NCBI RefSeq assembly: GCF_003284965.1
Contig: NZ_QMEW01000015.1
Location: forward strand, 51,754-115,753
Length of the DNA: 64,000 nucleotides
From: Mycolicibacterium sp. GF69
GTDB taxonomy: Bacteria; Actinomycetota; Actinomycetes; Mycobacteriales; Mycobacteriaceae
Direction of reading: 5' to 3'
The notes under the pieces were generated by a model that saw only the letters and a list, made by a program, of their open reading frames with translations, did not search any database and was not told the DNA's origin. Both the position numbers and the translations under genes were made by a program. Of this stretch, positions 37,108 through 45,483 are shown piece by piece; position 1 is the stretch's first letter; every line of letters starts with the position of its first letter.

Positions 37108-37133
37108 CTTGAGGACGGCTGGAGAACCTGGGC

Positions 37134-39137
37134 ATGGCTAAACAGACCTCGCGGTATTCGCGATACACCGGCGGGCCCGACCCGCTGGCACCGCCGATCG
37201 ACCTGCGTGAGGCGCTCGAGCAGATCGGTCAGGACGTGATGGAGGGCAGCTCGCCGAGGCGCGCGCTGTCGGAGCTGATGCGGCGCGGCACCGAGAACCT
37301 GCGCGGCGCCGACAAGCTCGCCGCCGAGGCCAACCGTCGGCGCCGGGAACTGTTGGCGCGCAACAACCTCGACGGCACACTGGCCGAGGTCAAGAAGCTG
37401 CTCGACGAGGCGGTGCTGGCCGAGCGCAAAGAGTTGGCCCGCGCACTCGACGACGACGCCAGGTTCAACGAGATGCGCATCGAGTCGCTGCCGCCGTCAC
37501 CGGCCAAGGCGGTGCAGGAACTCGCCGACTACGACTGGCGATCTGCCGAGGGGCGCGAGAAGTACGACCAGATCAAAGATCTGCTCGGTCGCGAGATGCT
37601 CGACCAGCGGTTCGCGGGGATGAAGCAGGCGATGGAGAACGCCACCGACGAGGACCGCCAGCGCGTCAACGAGATGCTCGACGACCTCAACAACCTGCTC
37701 GACAAGCACGCCAAAGACGAAGACACGCAGCAGGATTTCCAGAACTTCATGAACAAGCACGGCGAGTTCTTTCCGGAGAACCCGCGCAACGTCGACGAGC
37801 TGCTGGACTCGCTGGCCCAGCGCGCGGCCGCCGCGCAGCGGTTCCGCAACAGCCTGAGCGCCGAACAGCGGGCCGAGCTGGATGCGCTGGCGCAGCAGGC
37901 GTTCGGATCCCCGTCGCTGATGAATGCGCTCAACAGGCTGGACGCGCACCTGCAGGCCGCCCGGCCGGGGGAGGACTGGAGCGGCTCGTCGGAGTTCTCC
38001 GGCGACAACCCGCTCGGCATGGGCGAGGGTGCGCAGGCGATGGCCGACATCGCCGAACTGGAGCAGTTGGCCGAAGCCCTGTCGCAGAGCTACGCGGGGG
38101 CCACGATGGAAGACGTCGACCTCGAAATGCTGGCACGCCAGCTGGGCGAGGAGGCCGCCGTCGACGCACGCACACTCACCGAACTCGAACGGGCGCTGAT
38201 GGACCAGGGCTTCCTGGACCGTGGGTCCGACGGTCAGTGGCGGCTTTCCCCCAAGGCGATGCGCCAGCTCGGACAGACCGCGTTACGCGATGTCGCACAA
38301 CAACTTTCAGGTCGGCATGGCGAACGTGACACCCGCCGCGCGGGTGCGGCCGGCGAGCTGACCGGTGCGACCCGGCCGTGGGCGTTCGGCGACACCGAGC
38401 CGTGGAACGTCACCCGCACGGTCACCAATGCAGTGCTCCGCACTGCGGCGACCAACGCAGCGCTGGGTCAACCCGGAACCGGGGCCGCCGAGCGCCCGAT
38501 CCGCTTCGCGGTCGAGGACGTCGAGATCTCCGAGACCGAGACACGCACCCAGGCGGCCGTGGCGCTGCTGGTGGACACCTCGTTCTCGATGGTGATGGAG
38601 AACCGCTGGTTGCCGATGAAGCGCACCGCGCTGGCGCTCAGCCACCTCGTCAGCACCCGATTCCGATCGGATGCGTTGCAGATCATCGCTTTCGGCCGTT
38701 ACGCGCGCACCGTGACACCGGCCGAACTCACCGGTCTGGAAGGCGTCTACGAGCAGGGCACCAACCTGCACCACGCTCTCGCGCTGGCGGCGCGCCACCT
38801 GCGCCGTCACCCCAACGCCCAGCCCGTGGTGCTCGTCGTCACCGACGGCGAGCCGACCGCGCACCTGGAGAGCCAGCTGTCCGATGACCGTGGGCCGGCG
38901 GTGTTCTTCGACTATCCGCCGCATCCGCGGACGATCGCGCACACCGTGAAGGGGTTCGACGAGGTCGCCGCGCTGGGCGCGCAGGTGACCATCTTCCGGC
39001 TGGGCAACGATCCGGGGCTGGCCCGGTTCATCGACCAGGTGGCGCGCCGGGTGGAGGGCCGCGTCGTGGTGCCCGACCTCGACGGGTTGGGTGCGGCGGT
39101 CGTCGGCGACTATCTGCGCTCGCGACGGCGTCGCTGA
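37134..39137 (+). CDS. von Willebrand factor A domain protein (Rv0959-like)
   Basis: This 667-residue protein has a long helical N-terminal region (1-420) rich in Asp/Glu/Arg/Gln, suited to coiled-coil contacts. A VWA domain occupies about 470-665. The metal-ion-dependent adhesion site reads DTSFSM (in place of DxSxS, Ser at both positions), with later Thr (EQGTNL) and Asp (VTDGE). It is the substrate-handling partner of the adjacent MoxR-type ATPase, and the length agrees with M. tuberculosis Rv0959 (672). The client of this system is unknown. There is no signal peptide, so it acts in the cytoplasm. Confidence 0.87.
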   Translation: MAKQTSRYSRYTGGPDPLAPPIDLREALEQIGQDVMEGSSPRRALSELMRRGTENLRGADKLAAEANRRRRELLARNNLDGTLAEVKKLLDEAVLAERKELARALDDDARFNEMRIESLPPSPAKAVQELADYDWRSAEGREKYDQIKDLLGREMLDQRFAGMKQAMENATDEDRQRVNEMLDDLNNLLDKHAKDEDTQQDFQNFMNKHGEFFPENPRNVDELLDSLAQRAAAAQRFRNSLSAEQRAELDALAQQAFGSPSLMNALNRLDAHLQAARPGEDWSGSSEFSGDNPLGMGEGAQAMADIAELEQLAEALSQSYAGATMEDVDLEMLARQLGEEAAVDARTLTELERALMDQGFLDRGSDGQWRLSPKAMRQLGQTALRDVAQQLSGRHGERDTRRAGAAGELTGATRPWAFGDTEPWNVTRTVTNAVLRTAATNAALGQPGTGAAERPIRFAVEDVEISETETRTQAAVALLVDTSFSMVMENRWLPMKRTALALSHLVSTRFRSDALQIIAFGRYARTVTPAELTGLEGVYEQGTNLHHALALAARHLRRHPNAQPVVLVVTDGEPTAHLESQLSDDRGPAVFFDYPPHPRTIAHTVKGFDEVAALGAQVTIFRLGNDPGLARFIDQVARRVEGRVVVPDLDGLGAAVVGDYLRSRRRR

Positions 39138-39153
39138 CCGCGCCTCTTGCGCC

Positions 39154-39208
39154 GAAACCGACGGATTGGCGATTCTGTCGAGGATTCTGCGACCAGAACG
39201 TCGGTTTC
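39154..39208. repeat. inverted-repeat element between convergent genes
   Basis: The perfect 10-bp arms GAAACCGACG and CGTCGGTTTC enclose a 35-base spacer. It occupies the gap between the VWA stop (39137) and the convergent DUF1707 stop (39220). It is probably a bidirectional terminator or a short dispersed element. Confidence 0.6.
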
Positions 39209-39219
39209 AGTGGAAGTAG

Positions 39220-39801
39220 TCAGACGGGTTTGCGCTTCTTGCGCTTGACGCCGACGCGGCCCCACAGCGAGAAGCCGCGGATGCACACACACGGTGCGCC
39301 GGGCGAGCCCTCGCCCTCCACGGAGTGGTCGAACGTGCCCATCACGCCGACGCCGCGGAGGTCGACGTTGACCTCCGGCGGCACCAGGAAGGTCTGACCG
39401 CCGAAGATCGAATACGAGCGAATCTCGACTTCCGGGGACGTGAAGTCGGCGTATCGCAAATCGACGACGCCGCCGCCGAAGAGGGCGAACGTGGTCATCC
39501 GTCGGGGCACGTTCCATCGGCCACGGCGTTCGAATCCACTCATGATCGCCAGCAACATGGTCGACGGCGCGGGCCGGCAGGGGCCGCCGCTGCGTCCCTG
39601 GGTTATCGCACCGGGAAGATCCGCGGACAACCGGTCCAGCTCGGCGTAGGTCTGTGCCGCATACGCCCTGGTCAGACGCTCCTCATACTCGCTGAGCTGA
39701 AGCCGACCGTGGGCCGCGGCGTCAGTGAGCAGCTGCGCCACCTGGATCCGATCGGTGTCGGCAGCACGCATCGAACCGTTGCGCGACGCTGGAGTGCTCA
39801 T
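39220..39801 (-). CDS. DUF1707 / LiaF-like protein (Rv0966c-like)
   Basis: This 193-residue protein has an N-terminal DUF1707 helical hairpin (RAADTDRIQVAQLLTDAAAHGRL.. YEERLTRAYAAQTYAELDRL). A beta-rich C-terminal domain follows, with the LiaF/DUF2154 pattern FGGGVVDLR, SYSIFGGQTFLVPPEVNVDLRG and GFSLWGRV. In firmicutes LiaF-type domains sense cell-wall-active antibiotics. In mycobacteria the role is unproven. ATG 39801 is the start. The basic KRKKRKP tail could touch the membrane. Confidence 0.85.
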   Translation of the reverse strand: MSTPASRNGSMRAADTDRIQVAQLLTDAAAHGRLQLSEYEERLTRAYAAQTYAELDRLSADLPGAITQGRSGGPCRPAPSTMLLAIMSGFERRGRWNVPRRMTTFALFGGGVVDLRYADFTSPEVEIRSYSIFGGQTFLVPPEVNVDLRGVGVMGTFDHSVEGEGSPGAPCVCIRGFSLWGRVGVKRKKRKPV

Positions 39802-40059
39802 CGGTTACGAGCCTACGACGAACCGTGGCACATGCAAGCAAGTAGGCCAAACTGTGCCCTGACGGGCCAGGGCGAAGAAGCTAGATGGGCGAAGTTCTTG
39901 GCTGGCGGCCAGGTAGTCAGCAAACGTGACCACGCCGATCGGGTTCTGCGGCGCCAGACCGGCGCGCAGCACCGGGTGTCCACCGTGGAGCTCGCAGGCC
40001 AAGGCGAGAACCCGAATGTCAATTAGGGTGTTTGCGACGAAAGACGAGGGCCGGGTGAC
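39802..40059. other. 258-bp intergenic region without a recognised gene
   Basis: The gap separates two divergent starts (39801 and 40060). On the minus strand a 70-codon stretch reads protein-like (GVVTFADYLAA) and is preceded by TTGACA, but it has no start codon of its own and no family I can name. It may be a gene remnant. No strong hairpin is present. Confidence 0.4.
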
Positions 40060-40635
40060 GTGACGCCAGACGGTGAGCAACAGCGGGACCCGCGCTCGCG
40101 CGGGCGGCGCGTGGGAACACTTCAGCAGCGCTTCGAGGGCTCCGCGGTGGGCAAGGCGGTCATCAGCGTCGGCATCGTGCTGTTCGTGGTGATCGGCGTC
40201 GTGTGCAACCTGCCCGATTCGCCGATCAAGCGCTCTGCGTTGCCGGTTGTCGAACCCGTTGCGGTGCCCGCGGCGCTCGACCAGAGCTGGGCGATGTACG
40301 CCAACCCGAGCAGGCGACAGGAATCGGTCGACGTAGCGGTGCGCCTCGCCGACGGCCAGGTCCGGGTGTGGTCGATGGAGCCCGGCGCAAGCGGTGTCGG
40401 TTGGTGGGACCGCTGGTTGCTGCTGAGGTACGCCGCCGTCCTCGATGCCGACTTCCGACGTCAGCTCGCGCACTGGGTGGTCGACGAGATCACCCGACCG
40501 AACGAGAAGCCCGTCGACGTCACCATGGTTCTTCGCACCGAGACGTTGACGGCCCCTGGTGAGGAGGCGGGTCAGAACCGCCGACCCGTCGCGACGAAGT
40601 TGCTCTATCAAGAGAACCTGGTGAGCCCGCGATGA
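40060..40635 (+). CDS. single-pass membrane protein paired with HTTM protein
   Basis: This 191-residue protein has a basic cytoplasmic N-terminus (Arg-rich, residues 8-17), one membrane span at about 30-52 and an extracytoplasmic domain of about 135 residues containing several Trp (SMEPGASGVGWWDRWLLL). The start is GTG 40060. The stop overlaps the HTTM gene as ATGA, so the two are made together. In vitamin-K-carboxylase-like/HTTM clusters such partners are common but uncharacterised. No enzyme motif is visible. Confidence 0.78.
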   Translation: MTPDGEQQRDPRSRGRRVGTLQQRFEGSAVGKAVISVGIVLFVVIGVVCNLPDSPIKRSALPVVEPVAVPAALDQSWAMYANPSRRQESVDVAVRLADGQVRVWSMEPGASGVGWWDRWLLLRYAAVLDADFRRQLAHWVVDEITRPNEKPVDVTMVLRTETLTAPGEEAGQNRRPVATKLLYQENLVSPR

Positions 40636-41597
40636 CCGCCGGGGAGCGGCTTCGGGCCCGAGTCGACGCGTCCGTCGAGCGCTGGACCATCTTCTTCTTC
40701 ACCGCTGCCCCGGCCTACCCGCTCGGTCTCGTGCGAATGGGTCTCGGGCTGGTTGTCGTCGTCTGGACGTTGGCGCTGTTGCCCGACCTGGGCACCGTGT
40801 TCGGGGAACACGGCGTGTCCCCCGAACATCCCAGAGTCGACTTCCAGTGGAGCGTTTTCGAGGTCTGGCCCGGGGACACCGCTCTGCACATCGGCTGGGC
40901 GCTGCTGTTGGCGGCGGCGGTCGCGATGACGGTGGGCTGGCACAGTCGCGTGGCAGCGGTCCTCGTGTTCGTCCTGATCCAGTCGTTTGTGCGGCGCGGC
41001 GCGCACTACTTCAACGCAGGCGACAGCATCCTGGTCGTCACCGCGCTGATACTGGTGCTCTCATCCTGCGGTTCGGCCTTGTCGCTCGACCAGCGGCGGC
41101 GAACCGGATCGTTCTTCTCCGCCGAGACCAGGTCCGTGTGGCCGGTCCGGCTGCTGCAGATCCAGTTGTCGATCATCTACCTGGCGACCGCTCAGGCGAA
41201 GCTGGCAGGTAAGCCCTGGGTGGAGGGCTCGGCGGTGTACTACGCGTGGCGAACCGACGGTCGGTGGGCGCTGCTTTCCGCACCGGAATGGTTGTCCACC
41301 AACGCGATCCTGGTCAACGTCCTCACGTGGGGAACGCTGCTGATCGAATTGGCGCTCGCGGTCCTCGTCTGGAGTAGGCGCTGGCGTTTCTGGGTGCTGA
41401 TGGCCGGCGTGCTGATGCACCTGACGATCATGGTCAACTTGAACGTGGCGTTCTTCAGCCTGGCGATGTTCGTGCTGTATCTCGCATTCGTGCCGTGGGA
41501 GGTGCTCGAACGCCTGCCGAAACGGCTGAAAGCCAAGCGGCGCAACCGTAGTCGATCGGATGCGGTGCAGCCCACCGGGCAGGCGGTGGACCTTTAA
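40632..41597 (+). CDS. HTTM-domain membrane protein
   Basis: This 321-residue protein has about seven to eight membrane segments and the horizontally-transferred-transmembrane (HTTM) domain pattern related to the membrane part of vitamin-K-dependent gamma-carboxylase. Examples are PLGLVRMGLGLVVVVW, the loop HYFNAGDSIL, and QIQLSIIYLATAQAKLAGKPWVEGSAVYYAW, in which Lys is a conserved feature. The lumenal epoxidase half is absent. It is coupled to the preceding gene by ATGA. Its last 4 bases overlap echA7 convergently. Confidence 0.83.
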   Translation: MTAGERLRARVDASVERWTIFFFTAAPAYPLGLVRMGLGLVVVVWTLALLPDLGTVFGEHGVSPEHPRVDFQWSVFEVWPGDTALHIGWALLLAAAVAMTVGWHSRVAAVLVFVLIQSFVRRGAHYFNAGDSILVVTALILVLSSCGSALSLDQRRRTGSFFSAETRSVWPVRLLQIQLSIIYLATAQAKLAGKPWVEGSAVYYAWRTDGRWALLSAPEWLSTNAILVNVLTWGTLLIELALAVLVWSRRWRFWVLMAGVLMHLTIMVNLNVAFFSLAMFVLYLAFVPWEVLERLPKRLKAKRRNRSRSDAVQPTGQAVDL

Positions 41598-42367
41598 GAC
41601 CCGCGGGTCCAGTTCGGCGGACGCTTCTCGAGGAAGGCCAGCATGCCCTCGCGCGCCTGCTCGGAGACGAACAGCTCGGCAGAGTGTTCGGTCAGCCTGT
41701 CGGCGTCACGGTCGAAGGTTTCCAGAATGGGTGCAGTGGTCAAGGCTTTCGACGTCGCGAGTCCCTGCGGTGATGCCTTGGCTATCGCCGTGGTGAGCTC
41801 GGCGACGCCGGCTTCGACGTCGTCGGCCGCGATCGTGATCAGGCCGATCTCGGCCGCCTGCGCGGCACCGAACTTCTCCGAAGTGACGAAGTAGCGGCTC
41901 GCCGAGCGGTTCGTCATCCTGGGCAGCAGGGTCAGCGAGATGATCGATGGCGCGACGCCGATACGGGCCTCGGTGAGCGCGAACGTGCTCTGCGGACCCG
42001 CCACCACGATGTCGCACGCGCCGACCAGGCCGAGGCCGCCGGCGCGGACATGGCCGTCGATCGCCCCGATGACCGGGACCGGCAGCTCGAGGATCCGGCG
42101 CAGCAGCCGGGTCATCTCGCGGGCCCGGTCGAGGGCCAACTCACCGGGATCGCGACCGGCAGCCTCGCTGAGATCGGCCCCCGCGCAGAATGTTCCGCCG
42201 GTGTGACCGAGCACGACGACCCGTACGCCAGGCTCGGCGACGGCGTCGGTGAAACCCTGGTGCAACTGTTCGACCAGCGCGGTCGACAACGCGTTGCGGT
42301 TGTGCGGCGAGTCGAGGGTGAGCCGCGCGACCGGCCCGTCCACCGCGTAACCGACAAGTGCGCTCAT
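41594..42367 (-). CDS. echA7: enoyl-CoA hydratase/isomerase (EchA7-like)
   Basis: This 257-residue crotonase-fold enzyme has the oxyanion-hole segment GTFCAGADLSE and the second signature VIGAIDGHVRAGGLGLVGACDIVVA. At the two usual catalytic-acid positions Glu appears only once, as TEARIGVAP. It is the last gene of the six-gene acyl-CoA operon read from 50047. In an atu/liu-type pathway this slot holds the hydratase acting on the carboxylated branched enoyl-CoA. ATG 42367 follows fadE12 by 13 bases. Confidence 0.9.
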   Translation of the reverse strand: MSALVGYAVDGPVARLTLDSPHNRNALSTALVEQLHQGFTDAVAEPGVRVVVLGHTGGTFCAGADLSEAAGRDPGELALDRAREMTRLLRRILELPVPVIGAIDGHVRAGGLGLVGACDIVVAGPQSTFALTEARIGVAPSIISLTLLPRMTNRSASRYFVTSEKFGAAQAAEIGLITIAADDVEAGVAELTTAIAKASPQGLATSKALTTAPILETFDRDADRLTEHSAELFVSEQAREGMLAFLEKRPPNWTRGS

Positions 42368-42380
42368 CAGTACGACCTCA

Positions 42381-43541
42381 TCAGTACGAACGGGGCAGCC
42401 CGAGCGAGGTCTGCGCGACAAAGTTGAGGATCATCTCCCGGCTGACCGGTGCGATGCGCGCGAGCTTCGACGCGGTCACCGCGGCGGCGATGCCGTACTC
42501 CTTGGTCAAGCCGTTGCCGCCCAACGACTGCACCGCCTGGTCGACCGCACGCACCGAGGCCTCACCGGCGGCGTACTTGGCCATGTTGGCCGCCTCGGCG
42601 GCGCCGGCGTCGTCTCCCGCATCGTAGAGCGACGCCGCCTTCTGCATCATCAGCTTCGCCAGTTCGATCTCGATGTGGTTCTGCGCCAACGGATGCGACA
42701 GACCCTGATGTGAACCGATCGGCGTCTTCCACACCTGTCGGGCCTTGACGTAGTCGACGGCCTTGTCGATCGCGAACCGGCCCATGCCGACCGCGCTGGC
42801 CGCACCCATGATGCGTTCGGGGTTCAGGCCGGCGAACAACTGGGCGATCGCCGCGTCCTCGGAACCGACCAGCGCGTCGGCGGGCAACCGTACCTCGTCA
42901 CAGAACAGCTGGAACTGGTTCTCCGGGCTGACCAACTCCATGTCGATCAGGGTCGCGCTCAACCCCTTCGTGTCGGTGGGCACGATGAACAGCGCGGGTT
43001 TGAGGTTGCCCGTTTTGTGGTCCTCCGTGCGGCCGACGACGAGCACCGCCTGCGCCTGGTCGACACCGGAGATGAACACCTTCTGCCCCGACAGGATCCA
43101 GTCGCTGCCGTCGCGGCGCGCGGTCGTGGTGATGCGGTGGCTGTTGGAACCCGCGTCGGGTTCGGTGATCGCGAACGCCATCGTGATGGACCCGTCGGCG
43201 ATGCCGGGCAGCCAGCGCCTCTTCTGCTCCTCGGTGCCGAACTTGGCGATGATCGTTCCATTGATGGCGGGGGAGACCACCATCAGCAGCAGCGGACAGC
43301 CGCCGGCCGACATCTCCTCCATGACGATCGACAGCTCGTACATCCCCGCGCCGCCGCCACCGTACTCCTCTGGCAGGTTCACCCCGATGAAGCCGAGTTT
43401 GCCTGCTTCCTGCCACAATTCGTCGGTGTGCTGGCCGGTGCGGGCCTTCTCCAGGTAGTAATCCTGACCGTAGTTGGCGGCCATCGCGGCGACCGCCTTG
43501 CGCAACGCCTGCTGTTCTTCGGATTCGACGAAACTGCTCAC
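42381..43541 (-). CDS. fadE12: acyl-CoA dehydrogenase (FadE12-like)
   Basis: This 386-residue FAD flavoenzyme has the acyl-CoA dehydrogenase signatures AFAITEPDAGSNSHRI, GSDWILSGQKVFISG and the C-terminal VQSLGGNGLTKEYGIAA. In the last, Glu occupies the usual catalytic-base neighbourhood (GLTKEYG). It oxidises an acyl-CoA to the 2-enoyl-CoA and passes electrons to ETF. GTG 43541 overlaps the accA2 stop as GTGA. The length agrees with the M. tuberculosis homologue (388). Confidence 0.92.
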   Translation of the reverse strand: MSSFVESEEQQALRKAVAAMAANYGQDYYLEKARTGQHTDELWQEAGKLGFIGVNLPEEYGGGGAGMYELSIVMEEMSAGGCPLLLMVVSPAINGTIIAKFGTEEQKRRWLPGIADGSITMAFAITEPDAGSNSHRITTTARRDGSDWILSGQKVFISGVDQAQAVLVVGRTEDHKTGNLKPALFIVPTDTKGLSATLIDMELVSPENQFQLFCDEVRLPADALVGSEDAAIAQLFAGLNPERIMGAASAVGMGRFAIDKAVDYVKARQVWKTPIGSHQGLSHPLAQNHIEIELAKLMMQKAASLYDAGDDAGAAEAANMAKYAAGEASVRAVDQAVQSLGGNGLTKEYGIAAAVTASKLARIAPVSREMILNFVAQTSLGLPRSY

Positions 43542-45475
43542 TGTTCTCCTTCGACTCGGGCGAGGACTCGGGCGATCACGAAACCGACGTCGACCTGCTG
43601 GCCGGTTTCGACGTTGAGTTCGGCGAGCACACCGTCGCTGGGAGCAGCCACCGTGTGCTCCATTTTCATGGCCTCCAGCCACACCAGCGGTTGGCCGGCG
43701 GTGACAGTGTCGCCGACCGCCGCGCCGATGCGCAGCACCGAACCGGGCATCGGCGCCAACAGCGAACCGTGTGCGACCGAATCGTCGGGATTGCCGAAGC
43801 GCGGCAGCGCAACCAGATGCACCGAACCCGTGGGTGACTCGACGAACACGTCCTGGCCATGACGTGTCACCTCGAACGGCCGGTCGACTCCGGCAACGGC
43901 CAACACGACCCGCGCCGGGGATGCGCAGACGAGTGAGACGCCGTCGTGGTCGGGTAGCTCGAGACCCGAGCGGGTGAACCGGTAGCGCACTTCGTGTTCG
44001 ACGCCGGCGGTGTCGGCGTACCGCTTGATTTGGTGGCCCGAGACCAGGTTACGCCAGCCGGTGGGGGCGTCGGCGAACACCGTTGCCTCACTGCGGTTCT
44101 GGGCGGCATCCGCCAGCCCGGCGGCCACCGCCGACAGCTCGACCGCGCGGTCGTCAGCCAGCGGCGCGGCCAGTTCGGCCAGGCCGTGGGTGTCGAAGAA
44201 CGCGGTGTCGGTGGCGCCGTCGATAAACGCCGGATGGCGCAGCACGTTGACGAGCAGGTCGCGGTTGGTGCGCACACCGTGGATGCGGCTTCGGGTCAAC
44301 GCGTCGGCGAGCACGGTGGCGGCCCGGCGCCGGTCCGGCGCGTAGGCGATGACCTTGGCCAGCATCGGGTCGTAGAAGATGGACACCACTGAACCGTCGA
44401 CGATCCCGGAGTCGACCCGGACGTTCGTCGGGACCTCGAACCGGTGGACGGTGCCGGCCTGCGGCTGCCAGTCCTTGGCGGGGTCCTCGGCGTACAGGCG
44501 CGCCTCGATCGCGTGCCCCCGCGAGGGCGGCGGTTCAGCATCGAGTCGCCCGCCGTCGGCGACGAGCAGTTGCAGCTCAACGAGATCCAGTCCGGTGGTC
44601 TCTTCGGTGACCGGATGTTCGACCTGCAGCCGGGTGTTCATCTCGAGAAAGTAGAAATCTCCCGCTGAGTCGGCCATGAACTCAACGGTGCCCGCACCGG
44701 TGTAGCCGATCGCGGTGGCGGCCAGACGAGCGGCGTCGAAAAGCTTGGCGCGCATCCCCGGCGTGCGTTCCACCAGCGGCGAAGGAGCCTCTTCGATGAT
44801 CTTCTGGTGGCGTCGCTGAATCGAGCACTCCCGTTCGCCAACCGCCCAGACCGTGCCGTGCTCATCGGCGAGAACCTGAACCTCCACGTGATGCCCGGTG
44901 GCCAGATAGCGCTCGCAGAAGACGGTCGGGTCACCGAAGGCGGAGGCCGCCTCGCGACGTGCGCCTTCGACTTGGCCGGGCAGCTCGGACAACTCGCGCA
45001 CCACGCGCATCCCGCGGCCGCCGCCACCCGCCGACGCCTTGATCAGGACCGGTAACTGGTCGGCGGTGACACTTTCGGGGTCGAGCTCGTCGAGGACAGG
45101 AACGCCCGCGGCGGCCATCATCTTCTTCGCCTCGATCTTGCTGCCCATCGCGGCGACGGCGTCCGGCGGCGGCCCGATCCACGTCAACCCCGCATCCCGC
45201 ACGGCAGCCGCGAATTCGGCGTTTTCCGAGAGGAACCCGTAGCCGGGATGGACGGCGTCGGCGCCCGCTGCCCGCGCCGCCGAAATCAGCTGCCCGACGT
45301 CGAGATAGCCGGTGGTGCCGTCGAGCCGCACCCGAGCATCCGCCTCGCCGACGTGCGGGGAGTGTTCGTCGGGGTCGGTGTAGACGGCGACCGTACCGAT
45401 GCCGAGGCGCCGGCACGTCGCGAAGACCCGCCGGGCGATCTCGCCGCGGTTGGCCACCAGGACTCGCGTGATCAT
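43538..45475 (-). CDS. accA2: acyl-CoA carboxylase alpha subunit (biotin carboxylase + BCCP)
   Basis: This 645-residue protein has a biotin-carboxylase N-domain (ITRVLVANRGEIARR) and ATP-grasp with KASAGGGGRGMRVV. The catalytic EMNTRLQVEHPVTE and a linker follow, ending in a biotinyl domain with Lys604 in EAMKMEHTV. It carboxylates its own biotin using ATP and bicarbonate for transfer by the beta subunit (45484-47079). Neighbouring genes imply a branched or medium-chain enoyl-CoA substrate. ATG 45475 lies 8 bases after the accD2 stop. Confidence 0.95.
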   Translation of the reverse strand: MITRVLVANRGEIARRVFATCRRLGIGTVAVYTDPDEHSPHVGEADARVRLDGTTGYLDVGQLISAARAAGADAVHPGYGFLSENAEFAAAVRDAGLTWIGPPPDAVAAMGSKIEAKKMMAAAGVPVLDELDPESVTADQLPVLIKASAGGGGRGMRVVRELSELPGQVEGARREAASAFGDPTVFCERYLATGHHVEVQVLADEHGTVWAVGERECSIQRRHQKIIEEAPSPLVERTPGMRAKLFDAARLAATAIGYTGAGTVEFMADSAGDFYFLEMNTRLQVEHPVTEETTGLDLVELQLLVADGGRLDAEPPPSRGHAIEARLYAEDPAKDWQPQAGTVHRFEVPTNVRVDSGIVDGSVVSIFYDPMLAKVIAYAPDRRRAATVLADALTRSRIHGVRTNRDLLVNVLRHPAFIDGATDTAFFDTHGLAELAAPLADDRAVELSAVAAGLADAAQNRSEATVFADAPTGWRNLVSGHQIKRYADTAGVEHEVRYRFTRSGLELPDHDGVSLVCASPARVVLAVAGVDRPFEVTRHGQDVFVESPTGSVHLVALPRFGNPDDSVAHGSLLAPMPGSVLRIGAAVGDTVTAGQPLVWLEAMKMEHTVAAPSDGVLAELNVETGQQVDVGFVIARVLARVEGEQ

Positions 45476-45483
45476 GCGTGCGC

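Noticed and set aside
39813..40030. Possible gene on the minus strand in the gap before the membrane/HTTM pair
   Set aside because: A protein-like stretch but no start codon, no ribosome site and no recognisable family. Left as intergenic.
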